From the NCBI RefSeq assembly GCF_016462415.1, contig NZ_JAEMTF010000019.1:1-55889 (forward strand): a stretch of 55,889 nucleotides of DNA, given 5' to 3'. The notes below the pieces were generated by a model that was not told where the DNA came from, made no database searches, and saw nothing but the letters and a program-made list of their open reading frames with translations. Below, in pieces: positions 23,579 to 32,761 of the stretch (its first letter is position 1; each line of letters starts with the position of its first letter). The stretch is from Williamsia sp. (GTDB lineage: Bacteria > Actinomycetota > Actinomycetes > Mycobacteriales > Mycobacteriaceae). The translations under genes were made by a program, and so were the position numbers.

Positions 23579-24996
23579 CGACGCACACCGACGCCGTACC
23601 CGTCGAGTCCGCGCGCGCGACGCTGACCGTGTCGGCGCTGGGCACCCTGCTCGTACTCGTCGCGTTCACCGCACCGCTGTCGACCCTGAACGTCACCGCG
23701 ACCGCTCTCGACGCGGACGTCTCCGGCCGCACCTGGATCCTCAGCTCGATGAGCATCGGTCTCGCCGCGGCTCTGTTGTCGGCGGGCACGATCTCCGACG
23801 ACTTCGGTCGCCGTCGCACACTGTCCATCGGTCTGCTGGTGATCGCCGCGGGATCGGTTGTCGGCGTGCTGGTCCCGGACGTTCTCGTGTTTGTCCTCAC
23901 CCGCGTGCTGGTGGGCGTGGGCGGCGCCGCGGTCATCGCGTCGAGCCTCGGGATCATCGCCCACACGTTCCCGCCGGGTCCGCAGCGAGCCGCGGCCAGT
24001 GGCGTCTGGGGGGCCAGCGTCGGTGCGGGTATCGCGATCGGCCCGCTGCTGTCGGCGTTGCTCGAGAAGGCCGACAGCTGGCACGACGCGTACTGGGCGC
24101 TCGCGGGGGCGTCGATCCTGCTGGCCGTCGCCGCCGAACGACTCGTGCCGGAGTCGCGCACCGAGCATCCGCGCGGCCTCGACCTCCCCGGGGCGCTGCT
24201 GTTCGCCGGAGGCATCGCAACGCTGCTCGCCGGTCTGGTCGAGGGCAGGCAGGGGTGGACGCAGCCGGTGGTCATCGGGCTGTTCGTGGCGTCGGCAGTG
24301 CTGCTCGTGGCCTTCGTGGTCATCGAGCACCGCAGTGCGACATCGATGCTCGATCTGTCGCTGTTGCGCTCGCCCGCATTCGGTGCGGCCACCCTGGCCG
24401 CGGTCGCGATCGGTGCCGGCGCGATCGCGCTGATGTCGTACATGGCGGGGTTCCTGGGTGCCGCGCTGGGGATCTCCGCCATCGGCTCGGCGCTGCTGCT
24501 GTTCGCGTGGTCGGGGACGTCGGTCGTCACCGCACTGCTCGCGCGTCGGATCCCGGCGAGCGTCTCCGGTCGTGTTCAACTCGCCGTCGGCCTCATCGGA
24601 GTCGCCGCCGGGCTCGCGGCCCTGACCGGGATCGACGAGACCTCCGGATGGGTCCGCTTCCTGCCCGGTCTCCTGTTCGCCGGCATCGCGACAGGCCTGG
24701 TCAACGCGAACCTCGGCCGCGAGGCCGTGGCCAGTGTGCCCGCCGGACGCGGCGGCATGGGCAGCGGCGCGAACAACACCGCGCGGTACCTCGGCTCGGC
24801 CGTCGGGGTCACCATCGTCGCCGTGATCGCGGCCCGACCCGGCCCGGGGAGCGCGGCGGAGGATCTGGTCTCCGGCTGGAACGTCGCGGCCGTCGTCACG
24901 GCCGTCATCTCGGCGCTGGGTGGGGTGGTGGTGTTCGTGCTGCACTGCCGCGCGACCGCGGCGGCCCGCGCCGAGGTCACCGCGGCGGGCGTCTGA
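23575..24996 (+). CDS. MFS exporter, DHA2-like
   Basis: A 473-residue transporter with about 14 membrane segments, motif A as SDDFGRRRT after helix 2 and motif C-like GASVGAGIAIGPLL in helix 5, characteristic of drug:H+ antiporters. The GTG start overlaps the reductase stop by 4 bases. The TetR repressor, reductase and pump form one detoxification unit. Substrate unknown. Confidence 0.85.
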   Translation: MTTHTDAVPVESARATLTVSALGTLLVLVAFTAPLSTLNVTATALDADVSGRTWILSSMSIGLAAALLSAGTISDDFGRRRTLSIGLLVIAAGSVVGVLVPDVLVFVLTRVLVGVGGAAVIASSLGIIAHTFPPGPQRAAASGVWGASVGAGIAIGPLLSALLEKADSWHDAYWALAGASILLAVAAERLVPESRTEHPRGLDLPGALLFAGGIATLLAGLVEGRQGWTQPVVIGLFVASAVLLVAFVVIEHRSATSMLDLSLLRSPAFGAATLAAVAIGAGAIALMSYMAGFLGAALGISAIGSALLLFAWSGTSVVTALLARRIPASVSGRVQLAVGLIGVAAGLAALTGIDETSGWVRFLPGLLFAGIATGLVNANLGREAVASVPAGRGGMGSGANNTARYLGSAVGVTIVAVIAARPGPGSAAEDLVSGWNVAAVVTAVISALGGVVVFVLHCRATAAARAEVTAAGV

Positions 24997-25062
24997 CGTC
25001 GTGGCGGCATTAGACTTCAGATCTCGCCCGACGGGGCCCGGACTTCGAGCGGCAGGCAATCA

Positions 25063-25836
25063 GTGAGTGTTCTCGTGTGTTTTCACGCCCATCCCGACGA
25101 CGAGGTGTTCAGCACCGGCGGCACGATGCGCCGGGCCGCGGACGCCGGTCATCGCGTGGTGTTGGTGACCGCCACCGACGGCGCGGTCGGCGAGTTCCCG
25201 GACGATCTGCTCGCCGAGGGGGAGTCGCTGCTGTCACGTCGCCGGATGGAGCTGTCGAACTCGGCGGAGATCCTCGGCGTACACCGACTGGTGATGCTCG
25301 ACTACCCCGACTCCGGGATGGCGGGAACCCCGGACAACGACAAGCCTGACGCTTTCACCAACGTGCCGGTGGAGGACGCCGCGCAGCGACTTGCCGACAT
25401 CCTGATCGAGGAGCACGCCGACGTCGTCACCATCTACGACAGCAACGGGGGCTACGGACACCCCGATCACATCAAGGTCCATCACGTGGGGCTGCGTGCG
25501 ACCGAGATCGCCGGTACGGCACACGTTTTCGAGAGCGTCGCCAACCGCGACCTCATGCGGACCCTGATCACCGCCAACCCGCAGTGGGCCAGCGAGGACT
25601 CCGGCCTCGACATCGAGACGTTCGGAGTCCCCGAGTCGGAGATCTCCGTCATGGTCGACGTCGGCGACCTGATCGAGACCAAGCGGGCGGCGATGGTCGC
25701 CCACGCGTCCCAGATCGGCGACTTCGGGCCGTTCCTGCAGATGCCCACCGACATACTCACCATGGCGTTCGGGGTGGAGACGTTCCGTCGGGCCGGCGGC
25801 GCCGACGGTCCGAAACTGACCGCGCTGCCGCTGTAG
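25063..25836 (+). CDS. PIG-L family deacetylase (MshB/Mca-like)
   Basis: A 257-residue LmbE/PIG-L fold enzyme. The zinc site is AHPDDE (H10, D13) near the N-terminus and GYGHPDH with H136. Related enzymes deacetylate GlcNAc-inositol in mycothiol synthesis (MshB) or cleave mycothiol conjugates (Mca). This protein is shorter than typical MshB and Mca, so it may be a third paralogue acting on another GlcNAc- or amide-bearing substrate. The GTG start has no strong ribosome site. It stands alone, with the pirin gene convergent 9 bases after it. Confidence 0.8.
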   Translation: MSVLVCFHAHPDDEVFSTGGTMRRAADAGHRVVLVTATDGAVGEFPDDLLAEGESLLSRRRMELSNSAEILGVHRLVMLDYPDSGMAGTPDNDKPDAFTNVPVEDAAQRLADILIEEHADVVTIYDSNGGYGHPDHIKVHHVGLRATEIAGTAHVFESVANRDLMRTLITANPQWASEDSGLDIETFGVPESEISVMVDVGDLIETKRAAMVAHASQIGDFGPFLQMPTDILTMAFGVETFRRAGGADGPKLTALPL

Positions 25837-25845
25837 ACCCGCGGC

Positions 25846-26631
25846 TCAGGCGGCGATCGTCGCGTGCATCTCCCACACGATTACCTCGGCGCCTGCCGTG
25901 GTCGACATCGTCTGACCGCCGCCACCGCGCACGCGGACGGCGTCGCCCTCGTGCAGGACACCGACGCCCTCGAGTGACGCCTCACCGTGAGCGACGAACA
26001 CATGCAGGAACGGTGCGTCGGGCAGCGTGACGGGTGCCTGGCCGGGCTGCATGCGGGCGACGTGCATCGCCGCGTACTTGTTCTTGATGCGGATGGCGGA
26101 ATGCTCTGCGTGCCCGGGCATCCCCGACGCGACGGGGACGAGTCCACCGGCGAGCAACTCGTGGTCGATCTCGAGTTGCTCGTAGCCGGGGGTGATCCCC
26201 GCCTCGTCCGGGACGACCCACATCTGCACGAAGTGCACCGGGTTGTCGTGCTTCGTGCCGTCACCGCCGTCGGCGGGGCCGAGACGCCACGAGTCGTTCT
26301 TCTCCGAGTGCAGGATCCCCGTGCCCGCGCTCATCCGCTGGGCCAGACCCGGGTAGATGATGCCGGAGTGGCCCATCGAGTCCTGATGCACCAGCGCGCC
26401 CTGCAGCACCCAGGTGATGATCTCCATGTCGCGATGCGGATGGGTGTCGAAACCCATTCCGGGCGTGACGATGTCGTCATTGTTCACCATGAGCACCCCG
26501 TGATGGGTGTTCGTGGGATCGTAGTTGCCCCCGAACGAGAACGAGTGCTTCGAGTCCAGCCACCCGATGCGGGTCTTGTCCCGATCATCGGAACGCCGGA
26601 CGTCGAGCTCGGGTGCGATCGCTGTGCTCAT
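25846..26631 (-). CDS. Pirin-family protein
   Basis: A 261-residue bicupin. The metal ligands H64, H66 (THPHRDME), H108 and E110 (LHSEKN) match the human pirin set with a small numbering shift. Bacterial pirins include quercetin 2,3-dioxygenases and redox-linked regulators. The neighbouring WrbA quinone reductase on the same strand (gap 42 bases) and divergent MarR suggest a quinone or flavonoid stress role. The second cupin half lacks the metal set, as is usual. Confidence 0.88.
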   Translation of the reverse strand: MSTAIAPELDVRRSDDRDKTRIGWLDSKHSFSFGGNYDPTNTHHGVLMVNNDDIVTPGMGFDTHPHRDMEIITWVLQGALVHQDSMGHSGIIYPGLAQRMSAGTGILHSEKNDSWRLGPADGGDGTKHDNPVHFVQMWVVPDEAGITPGYEQLEIDHELLAGGLVPVASGMPGHAEHSAIRIKNKYAAMHVARMQPGQAPVTLPDAPFLHVFVAHGEASLEGVGVLHEGDAVRVRGGGGQTMSTTAGAEVIVWEMHATIAA

Positions 26632-26673
26632 GGTGAACCTGACTCGAGTGCGGTGGGTACTACGGGAGGCCGG

Positions 26674-27270
26674 TCAGGCCAGCTTGCCGGCGACGGTGAC
26701 GACGCGGGTCGCGAGGTGATCGAGCGCATCGAGGGTGGCGCTGCTCAGCTCGTCGGTGTTGTTCGCGCCGGTCACGTGTCCGACGCCGTAGGGGTTGCCG
26801 TCGGCGAACTTGATGCCGTCGGTGTAGCCGGGGGCGACCACGACGCCACCCCAGTGCATGACCGAGGTGTAGAGCGCCAGCAGGGTCGCCTCCTGGCCGC
26901 CGTGCGCGGTCTGGCTCGAGGTGAACCCGGCGTAGGCCTTGTCGGCCAGCTTGCCCTGGGCCCAGAGTCCGCCGAGGGTGTCGATGAACGCCTGGAACGG
27001 CGCGGCGGTGTTGCCGAAGCGGGTCGGCGACCCGAGGATCACGCCGTCGGCCCACACGATGTCGTCGCCGGTGGCGGCGGGCAGATCCTTGGTGGCCTCG
27101 TAGTTGGACTTCCAGGCCGGGTTCTCGGCGAAGACCGACGGGTCGGTGGTCTCGGCGATGTGGCGGACGCGGACCTCGGCGCCTGCGGCCTCGGCGGCGG
27201 TCTTGAGCCGGTCGGCCATGGCCGTGCCGTGTCCGGTGGCCGAGTAGTAGAGGATGGCGAGCTTCGTCAT
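26674..27270 (-). CDS. wrbA: NAD(P)H:quinone oxidoreductase, WrbA type
   Basis: A 198-residue flavodoxin-like protein: FMN phosphate loop YYSATGHGTAMAD, GSPTRFGN in the middle, and TAHGGQEATLL, all diagnostic for WrbA. It reduces quinones by two electrons, avoiding semiquinone radicals. The ATG at 27270 is chosen because it begins the flavodoxin strand; GAAGGG lies upstream. Divergent from a MarR regulator with two operator-like repeats between them, and followed on the same strand by the pirin gene. Confidence 0.92.
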   Translation of the reverse strand: MTKLAILYYSATGHGTAMADRLKTAAEAAGAEVRVRHIAETTDPSVFAENPAWKSNYEATKDLPAATGDDIVWADGVILGSPTRFGNTAAPFQAFIDTLGGLWAQGKLADKAYAGFTSSQTAHGGQEATLLALYTSVMHWGGVVVAPGYTDGIKFADGNPYGVGHVTGANNTDELSSATLDALDHLATRVVTVAGKLA

Positions 27271-27301
27271 GGTGCAACCCTTCGTCGTGGTGTGCGCGCA
27301 C

Positions 27302-27357
27302 ATGTCGTTGCGCGATCAACTACTGACGACCCTAGCTGATGTCGTTGCGTTGTCAAC
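27302..27357. promoter_or_regulatory. Duplicated MarR operator between wrbA and marR
   Basis: Two 19-base direct repeats, 27302-27320 and 27339-27357, agree at 16 positions and are 37 bp apart. Each holds an inverted repeat GTTG-N6-CAAC. Their location in the divergent promoter region suggests control of both genes by the MarR protein. Confidence 0.65.
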
Positions 27358-27379
27358 CATTTCCTCTATCATCGACAGC

Positions 27380-27907
27380 ATGGAACAGGTTCAGTGGCTC
27401 ACCGCGGACGAGCAGCGCACGTGGCGCGCCTATCTCAACGCCACGCGCCTGCTGCTGCAACGTCTCGACCACCAACTGGTCCGCGACGCCGACATCTCGC
27501 TGACCGACTACGAACTGCTGGTGCAGTTGTCCGAGGCGCCGGATCGTCAGATGCGGATGCGTCCGCTGGCCGATGCGGTGACCGCGACGAAGAGTGGCGT
27601 GACCAGGGCGATCAACCGGCTGGTCGAGGCAGGATGGGTGCGCCGTGTGCCCTGTCCCGACGACCGCCGCGGAGCGCTGGCCGAACTCACCGATGCAGGT
27701 GCGGCGAAGCTCGCCGCCGCCAGCCCCGGCCACGTCGCGGCAGTGCGGTCGAACGTCTTCGACGTGTTGAGTCCCCGCGACGTCGATCGCATCGGCAGCG
27801 CATATCTGGAGATGCACGCCCACATGGTCGAGATGTCCCGCTCGGCGTCGGTTGCTGATAGGCGCCTACCGTCGAAGATGGTTGACGCGGCAACTGTGGC
27901 CGACTGA
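27380..27907 (+). CDS. MarR-family regulator (of wrbA)
   Basis: A 175-residue protein with MarR winged-helix features: SLTDYELLVQLSEAP, MRPLADAVTATKSGVTRAINRLVEAGWV, and the wing PCPDDRRGALAELTDAG. It probably represses wrbA and itself, released by a quinone or oxidant. The ATG at 27380 begins the conserved domain; the frame is open further upstream through the operator repeats, but that stretch is regulatory. Confidence 0.88.
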   Translation: MEQVQWLTADEQRTWRAYLNATRLLLQRLDHQLVRDADISLTDYELLVQLSEAPDRQMRMRPLADAVTATKSGVTRAINRLVEAGWVRRVPCPDDRRGALAELTDAGAAKLAAASPGHVAAVRSNVFDVLSPRDVDRIGSAYLEMHAHMVEMSRSASVADRRLPSKMVDAATVAD

Positions 27908-27994
27908 CATCTGACGCGTCGGGGTGCGCGCGGACGGTTGCCGTCCGACAATGGCAGCGGCGTCGGCAACCCGCGAGGGCGCAGGGCATCAGGG

Positions 27995-29053
27995 ATGACC
28001 ATGACCAGTTTTCATGTTCCGGTGATCGACATCGGGCCGGTGGTGCGCGGTGGCTCCGCAGTCGAGATCGCCGATGTGGTGACCGCGGTCGACGACGCAT
28101 GCCGGACCGTCGGCTTCATGCAGATCCGCGGACACGGCATCGACGACGATGTCGTCGACGGCCTGGCCCGGGCGATGGACGCGTTCTTCGCCCAACCGCT
28201 CGAGGTGCGCAAGACCTATCGGGTCACCGGCGCCAACCGCGGCTACAGCCCGCCGAAGAGCGAATCGCTCAGCCTCAGTCTCGGGGTGGAGGCCGCGACC
28301 CGCATGAACGACTTCTTCGAGGCGTTCAACGTCGGTGTCGAGGGTCGGTCGTTCACCGACCTCGAACTCTCCGAGGACGACTACGGGATCAACGTCTGGC
28401 CGGACGTCGAGGGGTTCGCCGAGGGCGTGCAAACCTATTTCGACGCGGCCGCTCGGGTCGCGCGCACGCTCACCACGATCTTCGCCGCGGCGCTCGGGGT
28501 GGCGGAGGACTTCTTCACCGCCGTCACCGATCACTCCATCGACGTGCTGCGGATGAACAACTACGCACTGCCCGAGGGCACCGTCACCCTGGACGGGGAA
28601 CTGACCGGGATGGGTGAGCACACCGACTTCGGCATCGTGACGGTGCTGTGGGCCGATCAGGTCGCGGGCCTGCAGGTTCTGGGGTCGGACCGGCGATGGC
28701 ACGACGTCTCCCCGGTCGACGGCGCGCTGTTGGTGAACCTCGGTGACCTCACCGCGCGTCTGACCAACGACCGATGGATGTCGACGTTGCACCGGGTCAA
28801 GCCGCCGATCGTGGACGGGACCATCCGGCGACGTCGTTCGGCGGCGTTCTTCCACGACGGCAATCCCGAGGCGGTCATCGCCACCCTGCCCGATCACCTC
28901 GATTCCGCCGACGGGATGGCATACGAACCGATCACGGTGCGTGACCACATCGCCGCGAAGCTGGCGGGCTCGCGTCAGGGCAAGTCCAACGCCGCAGCGG
29001 TGCGGGAGGCCAATCGCGTGCTCGCCGCACAGGATTCGGGCGCGCCGGGCTGA
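27995..29053 (+). CDS. 2-oxoglutarate/Fe(II)-dependent oxygenase (isopenicillin-N-synthase-like)
   Basis: A 352-residue protein with the plant-type N-terminal half (VPVIDIGPVV, GFMQIRGHGI) and the double-stranded beta helix. The iron triad is H209 and D211 (GEHTDFG) with H266 (STLHRV), and R281 in RSAAFF is the co-substrate arginine. It probably hydroxylates a small molecule. The ATG at 27995 and the one at 28001 are equally plausible. No pathway partner is adjacent; the convergent MarR gene ends 3 bases away. Confidence 0.85.
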   Translation: MTMTSFHVPVIDIGPVVRGGSAVEIADVVTAVDDACRTVGFMQIRGHGIDDDVVDGLARAMDAFFAQPLEVRKTYRVTGANRGYSPPKSESLSLSLGVEAATRMNDFFEAFNVGVEGRSFTDLELSEDDYGINVWPDVEGFAEGVQTYFDAAARVARTLTTIFAAALGVAEDFFTAVTDHSIDVLRMNNYALPEGTVTLDGELTGMGEHTDFGIVTVLWADQVAGLQVLGSDRRWHDVSPVDGALLVNLGDLTARLTNDRWMSTLHRVKPPIVDGTIRRRRSAAFFHDGNPEAVIATLPDHLDSADGMAYEPITVRDHIAAKLAGSRQGKSNAAAVREANRVLAAQDSGAPG

Positions 29054-29055
29054 GG

Positions 29056-29502
29056 TCAGCCGTGGGCGGTGGCGTCCAGCTTCGAGATCAGCCGGACGAG
29101 TTCGGCGATCTCGGCGTCGTCGAGGGCGTCGAACGCCGAGGGCGCCGGATCGTCGGTGGTCATCGCATCGGCGAGAACTGCGCGGCCGGTGTCGGTCAGT
29201 GACACCAACTTGCGGCGACGATTGGTCGGGTCGACGGTTCGCTCGGCGAGACCGCGCTTCTCCAACTCGTTGACGCCGACGGTGGCCGCGGGCGCGTCGA
29301 TGGTCGCCGCGGCCGCCAGATCCCCGATGGTGACCGCCCCGGAGCCGATGCGGCGCAATAGCCGGAAGTGATTGAACGGCAATCCGGTTCGCGCCATCAT
29401 CGCCTTGCGCCATGGACCGCGGTGGTCGATCACGAAGTGCGCCATCAGCTGCCAGGCGCGCGCGGCATCGTGTCCCGGCGTGCCGCCTGGATCCTCAGAC
29501 AT
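29056..29502 (-). CDS. MarR-family regulator (of DHA2 pump)
   Basis: A 148-residue protein with NHFRLLRRIGSGAVTIGDLAAAATIDAPAATVGVNELE as the winged helix region and a wing DPTNRRRKLVSLTDTG. Its start overlaps the end of the pump gene by 8 bases, so pump and regulator share one message. The ATG at 29502 is chosen from this junction; a longer open frame runs inside the pump gene. Confidence 0.85.
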   Translation of the reverse strand: MSEDPGGTPGHDAARAWQLMAHFVIDHRGPWRKAMMARTGLPFNHFRLLRRIGSGAVTIGDLAAAATIDAPAATVGVNELEKRGLAERTVDPTNRRRKLVSLTDTGRAVLADAMTTDDPAPSAFDALDDAEIAELVRLISKLDATAHG

Positions 29503-30943
29503 GCGCCGGTGCCTTCGGCTCACTCGGCGAGACGAACAGGAACGCCGTCTTCTCGACGGTGCTCTTGGCCCACGCGGTGGTGCTGATGATGCCGAGAGCG
29601 GTGATCGACAGTGCGAGTCCCGTCGTGATCCACCACAGCGGTTGGACGGCGTCGGTGAAGGCGCCGTCGGATGCGGTGACCGCGGCTCCGGCGATGGATC
29701 CGCTGATCGCGACACCCAGGCTCACGCCGAGTTGGCGGCTGGTGGATGCGACGGCCGATGCCGCGCCGGCGCGGTCGCGCGGCATGCCGCTGACCGCCGA
29801 CGTGGTGATGGGGGCGTTGACCAGACCGAATCCGACGCCGAAGAGCCCGAAGGTGATGATCAGCAGCCAGACCGGGGTGGTCGGGGTGAACGTCGTGAGC
29901 AGGACCGACGCGACGGCGAGCAGCAGCCCTGAGGCGATCAGCGACGGTCGCGTCCCGTAGCGCCCGACCAGACGGCCGGAGATGGGGGAGAAGATGAGCG
30001 TGCCGATGGCGATGGGGAGGTAGATCAGACCGGTGTGGACGGCCGAGTAGCCGCGGACGTTCTGCAGGTAGTTCGACATCAGGAACAGGAATCCGCCGTA
30101 AGCCGAGAACGCGACGATCCCGATGACGGTCGCCGTCGCGAACGGCACGCTCCGGAAGAACCGCAGGTCGATGAAGGGAGAGGCGTGCCGTCCCTCGTGG
30201 CGGATGAACCCCACCAGGCCGATGAGGGCGAGCGCGAAGATGCCGAGGGTGCGCGGGTCGCCCCACCCGAGGTTCGGTCCCTCGATCAGTCCGGAGATGA
30301 GGGACGCCATGAACAGGATGCCGAGTCCCTGGCCGAGCGGATCGAGTTTGCGGACGGTGGCCGACTTCGACTCCGGGACGAAGATCGCGGCGAGGATGAT
30401 CGCCGCTGCGCAGATGGGCAGGTTGATCCAGAAGACGGCTTTCCAGTCCAGCAGGTCGATGAGGACGCCGCCGACCATCGGGCCCAGCGCCATCGAGATG
30501 CCGACGACGGCACCCCAGACGCCGATCGCGCGAGCACGCTCAGCGCGACCGGTGAACACCTGGGTGATGATCGACATCGCGACCGGGTTGAGCATCGAAC
30601 CGCCGATGGCCTGCACGAACCGTGCCGCGATGAGCATCTCGACGCTGGTCGACAGGCTGCAGAGCAGTGACCCCAGCGCGAACACGACCAGCCCGATCTG
30701 GAAGATGCGCCGGCGGCCGAGGCGATCGGCCATCGCGCCCGAGAGGAGTAGCAGGCTGGCCAGGACCAACGTGTAGATGTCGATGACCCACTGCAGCCCG
30801 GACACCGAGGCGTCGAGATCCCGGCGGATGGCGGGCAGCGCGACGTTGACGATGGTCGCGTCCATCGACACGATCAGCAGGCTCAGGCAGCAGGTGCACA
30901 GGATGATCCATTTGCGCCGCGCGCTGTAGGTCTCGGTTTCCAC
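29495..30943 (-). CDS. MFS drug exporter, DHA2 (EmrB-like)
   Basis: A 482-residue, 14-segment transporter: D27 in VSMDATIVNVALP of helix 1, motif A DRLGRRRIF, motif C-like GISMALGPMVGG in helix 5, all typical of EmrB/QacA pumps. Followed by an overlapping MarR gene, the classical emr-type arrangement. Divergent from a CoA-transferase gene. Substrate unknown. Confidence 0.9.
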   Translation of the reverse strand: METETYSARRKWIILCTCCLSLLIVSMDATIVNVALPAIRRDLDASVSGLQWVIDIYTLVLASLLLLSGAMADRLGRRRIFQIGLVVFALGSLLCSLSTSVEMLIAARFVQAIGGSMLNPVAMSIITQVFTGRAERARAIGVWGAVVGISMALGPMVGGVLIDLLDWKAVFWINLPICAAAIILAAIFVPESKSATVRKLDPLGQGLGILFMASLISGLIEGPNLGWGDPRTLGIFALALIGLVGFIRHEGRHASPFIDLRFFRSVPFATATVIGIVAFSAYGGFLFLMSNYLQNVRGYSAVHTGLIYLPIAIGTLIFSPISGRLVGRYGTRPSLIASGLLLAVASVLLTTFTPTTPVWLLIITFGLFGVGFGLVNAPITTSAVSGMPRDRAGAASAVASTSRQLGVSLGVAISGSIAGAAVTASDGAFTDAVQPLWWITTGLALSITALGIISTTAWAKSTVEKTAFLFVSPSEPKAPAHV

Positions 30944-31061
30944 CGGACCATTGTGAAACTACAACTGTTAACCAGGCAAGCGATCGGGACTGTGGCGTGG
31001 CTCACGCGCGGTGTCGGTGGTTACGTTGGACGGGTCCGAACCCCCACTTGAACGGAGCCCC

Positions 31062-32180
31062 ATGACCGGCGCGCTCGACGGCATCGTCGTCGCCGACTTC
31101 AGTCGGGTCCTCGCCGGCCCGTACGCGACGATGCTGATGGCCGACCTCGGTGCCGAGGTGGTCAAGGTCGAACGTCCGGGTCTCGGAGACGACACCCGAT
31201 CGTGGGGACCGCCGTACGAGAAGTACGCCCCCGACAGCGTCGAGCCCATGGCCACCTACTTCACCTCGGTGAACCGCAACAAGACGTCGCTGGCCGTCGA
31301 CCTGCAGACCGACGACGGACGGCGTGCGGCGCGGGCGTTGGTCGAGCGGTCCGACGTGGTCATCGAGAACTTCCGCGCCGGGACGATGGAACGCCTCGGC
31401 CTCGGGTACGACACCCTCGCCGCGGACCAGCCCGAGCTCATCTACTGTGCGATAACGGGATTCGGTCGGGACGGCGGCGCGTCCATGCCGGGATACGACC
31501 TGCTCATCCAGGCCATGAGCGGCCTGATGAGCGTCACCGGCCCCGAGGATGCGCCGTCGAAGGTCGGGGTCGCGGTGATCGACGTGCTGACCGGTGTCCA
31601 CGCGGTCGCAGGCATTCTCGCCGCTCTCCGACATCGGGATCGCACCGGCGTCGGTCAGCGGGTCGATCTCGATCTGCTCTCGGTCGCCCTGTCGTCGATG
31701 GTCAACCAGACCGCGGGCTACCTCGCCGCCGACGTCGTGCCCGCGGCGATGGGCAACCGCCATCCCAGTGTCGTTCCCTACCAGGTTTTCTCGACCGCGG
31801 ACCGTCCGCTCGCGGTGGCCGTGGGCAACGACAAGCTGTTCACCCGCATGGCCGAGGCGATCGGGACCCCCGAACTCGCGACCGACGAGCGATTCACGAC
31901 CAACACCGCACGCATCAAAAACAGGGACGCTCTTGTCGCCGACATCGCTGCTGCCCTGCGCCCGCACGGCGCCGACCACTGGTTCGAGGTCCTCACCGCC
32001 GCAGGCGTTCCCGCCGGTCCGATCAACGACGTCGCCGAGGCCTTCGACCTCGCGCGACGGCTCGGCATCGATCCCGCGGCGCGGATCCCCGGGACACCGA
32101 CCCCGACGGTGCGCAACCCGATCGGGATGTCGGTGACGCCGCCGACCTACCGACTGCCGCCCCCGGTGCTGCCCAACTGA
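31062..32180 (+). CDS. CaiB/BaiF-family CoA-transferase
   Basis: A 372-residue class III CoA-transferase: VADFSRVLAGPYATMLMADLGAEV at the N-terminus, NRNKTSLAVDL, GYDLLIQAMSGLM, and D174 in VIDVLTG, the position of the catalytic Asp that forms the acyl anhydride. It moves CoA between carboxylic acids (formyl-, carnitine- or succinyl-CoA type). The substrate cannot be read from the sequence. ATG at 31062 with GGAG 6-7 bases upstream. Its 3' end runs into a 21-bp triplet repeat shared with the convergent GNAT gene. Confidence 0.88.
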   Translation: MTGALDGIVVADFSRVLAGPYATMLMADLGAEVVKVERPGLGDDTRSWGPPYEKYAPDSVEPMATYFTSVNRNKTSLAVDLQTDDGRRAARALVERSDVVIENFRAGTMERLGLGYDTLAADQPELIYCAITGFGRDGGASMPGYDLLIQAMSGLMSVTGPEDAPSKVGVAVIDVLTGVHAVAGILAALRHRDRTGVGQRVDLDLLSVALSSMVNQTAGYLAADVVPAAMGNRHPSVVPYQVFSTADRPLAVAVGNDKLFTRMAEAIGTPELATDERFTTNTARIKNRDALVADIAAALRPHGADHWFEVLTAAGVPAGPINDVAEAFDLARRLGIDPAARIPGTPTPTVRNPIGMSVTPPTYRLPPPVLPN

Positions 32181-32221
32181 CGCGGTTACGTGCCCAACTG
32201 CGGTGGTTACGTGCCCAACTG
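32170..32221. repeat. 21-bp triplet repeat at a convergent gene junction
   Basis: TGCCCAACTG recurs at 32170, 32191 and 32212, a period of exactly 21 bases; the last two units share GGTTACGTGCCCAACTG. Copy 1 encodes the last residues of the CoA-transferase; copy 3 encodes the last residues of the GNAT protein on the other strand. Confidence 0.8.
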
Positions 32222-32761
32222 GCGGGGGTCGGTGGGGAGCAGTCCGTGCACCACGACGTCGTGCCGGATCCCGCCGTTGCCGAGGTGCGCCGACCGCAGC
32301 GTCCCCTCCTCGACGAACCCGCACCGTAGCGCCACCGTCCGCGATGCGGTGTTGGTGGCGAACGCATCGAGCGCGACCCGGGCGGCCCCGATCGTCCATG
32401 AGTACTCGACGAGCAGTCGGGTCGCGCGCGTCGCGATCCCCTGGCCGCGAGCCCTCGGGGCCACCATGTAGCCGATCTCGGTCACGCCGCTGTCCTCGTC
32501 ACGGATGCGCAGACCACAGGTGCCCACGAGGCGGTCGTCCACGTCGGCGATCGCGACCTCGAAACCAGGCCAGACCTTGGCCGCGTTCGTCTCGACGAAC
32601 TCCACCGCGTCCTGGCGGGTGTACGGACTCGGGACGGTGGTGAAGGCCTCCGACGCCGGGTCGGAGGCGGTCTCGAGGACATCGTCGACATCGGACGGCT
32701 CCAGGGCGCGCAGCGTGATCACCCCGTCGGTGAGGGTGGGGATGTACCGCGGCCACTCCAT
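32207..32761 (-). CDS. GNAT acetyltransferase (RimJ/RimL-like)
   Basis: A 184-residue N-acetyltransferase: ITLRALEPSDVDDVLE start, IGYMVAPRARGQGIATRATRLLVEY as the acetyl-CoA loop (RGQGIA), and ASRTVALRCGFVEEG as motif B. Members acetylate N-terminal residues or small amines. The ATG overlaps the LysR stop as TGATG, showing coupling. The last residues lie in the 21-bp repeats, so the C-terminus has probably changed by repeat expansion. Confidence 0.87.
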   Translation of the reverse strand: MEWPRYIPTLTDGVITLRALEPSDVDDVLETASDPASEAFTTVPSPYTRQDAVEFVETNAAKVWPGFEVAIADVDDRLVGTCGLRIRDEDSGVTEIGYMVAPRARGQGIATRATRLLVEYSWTIGAARVALDAFATNTASRTVALRCGFVEEGTLRSAHLGNGGIRHDVVVHGLLPTDPRQLGT

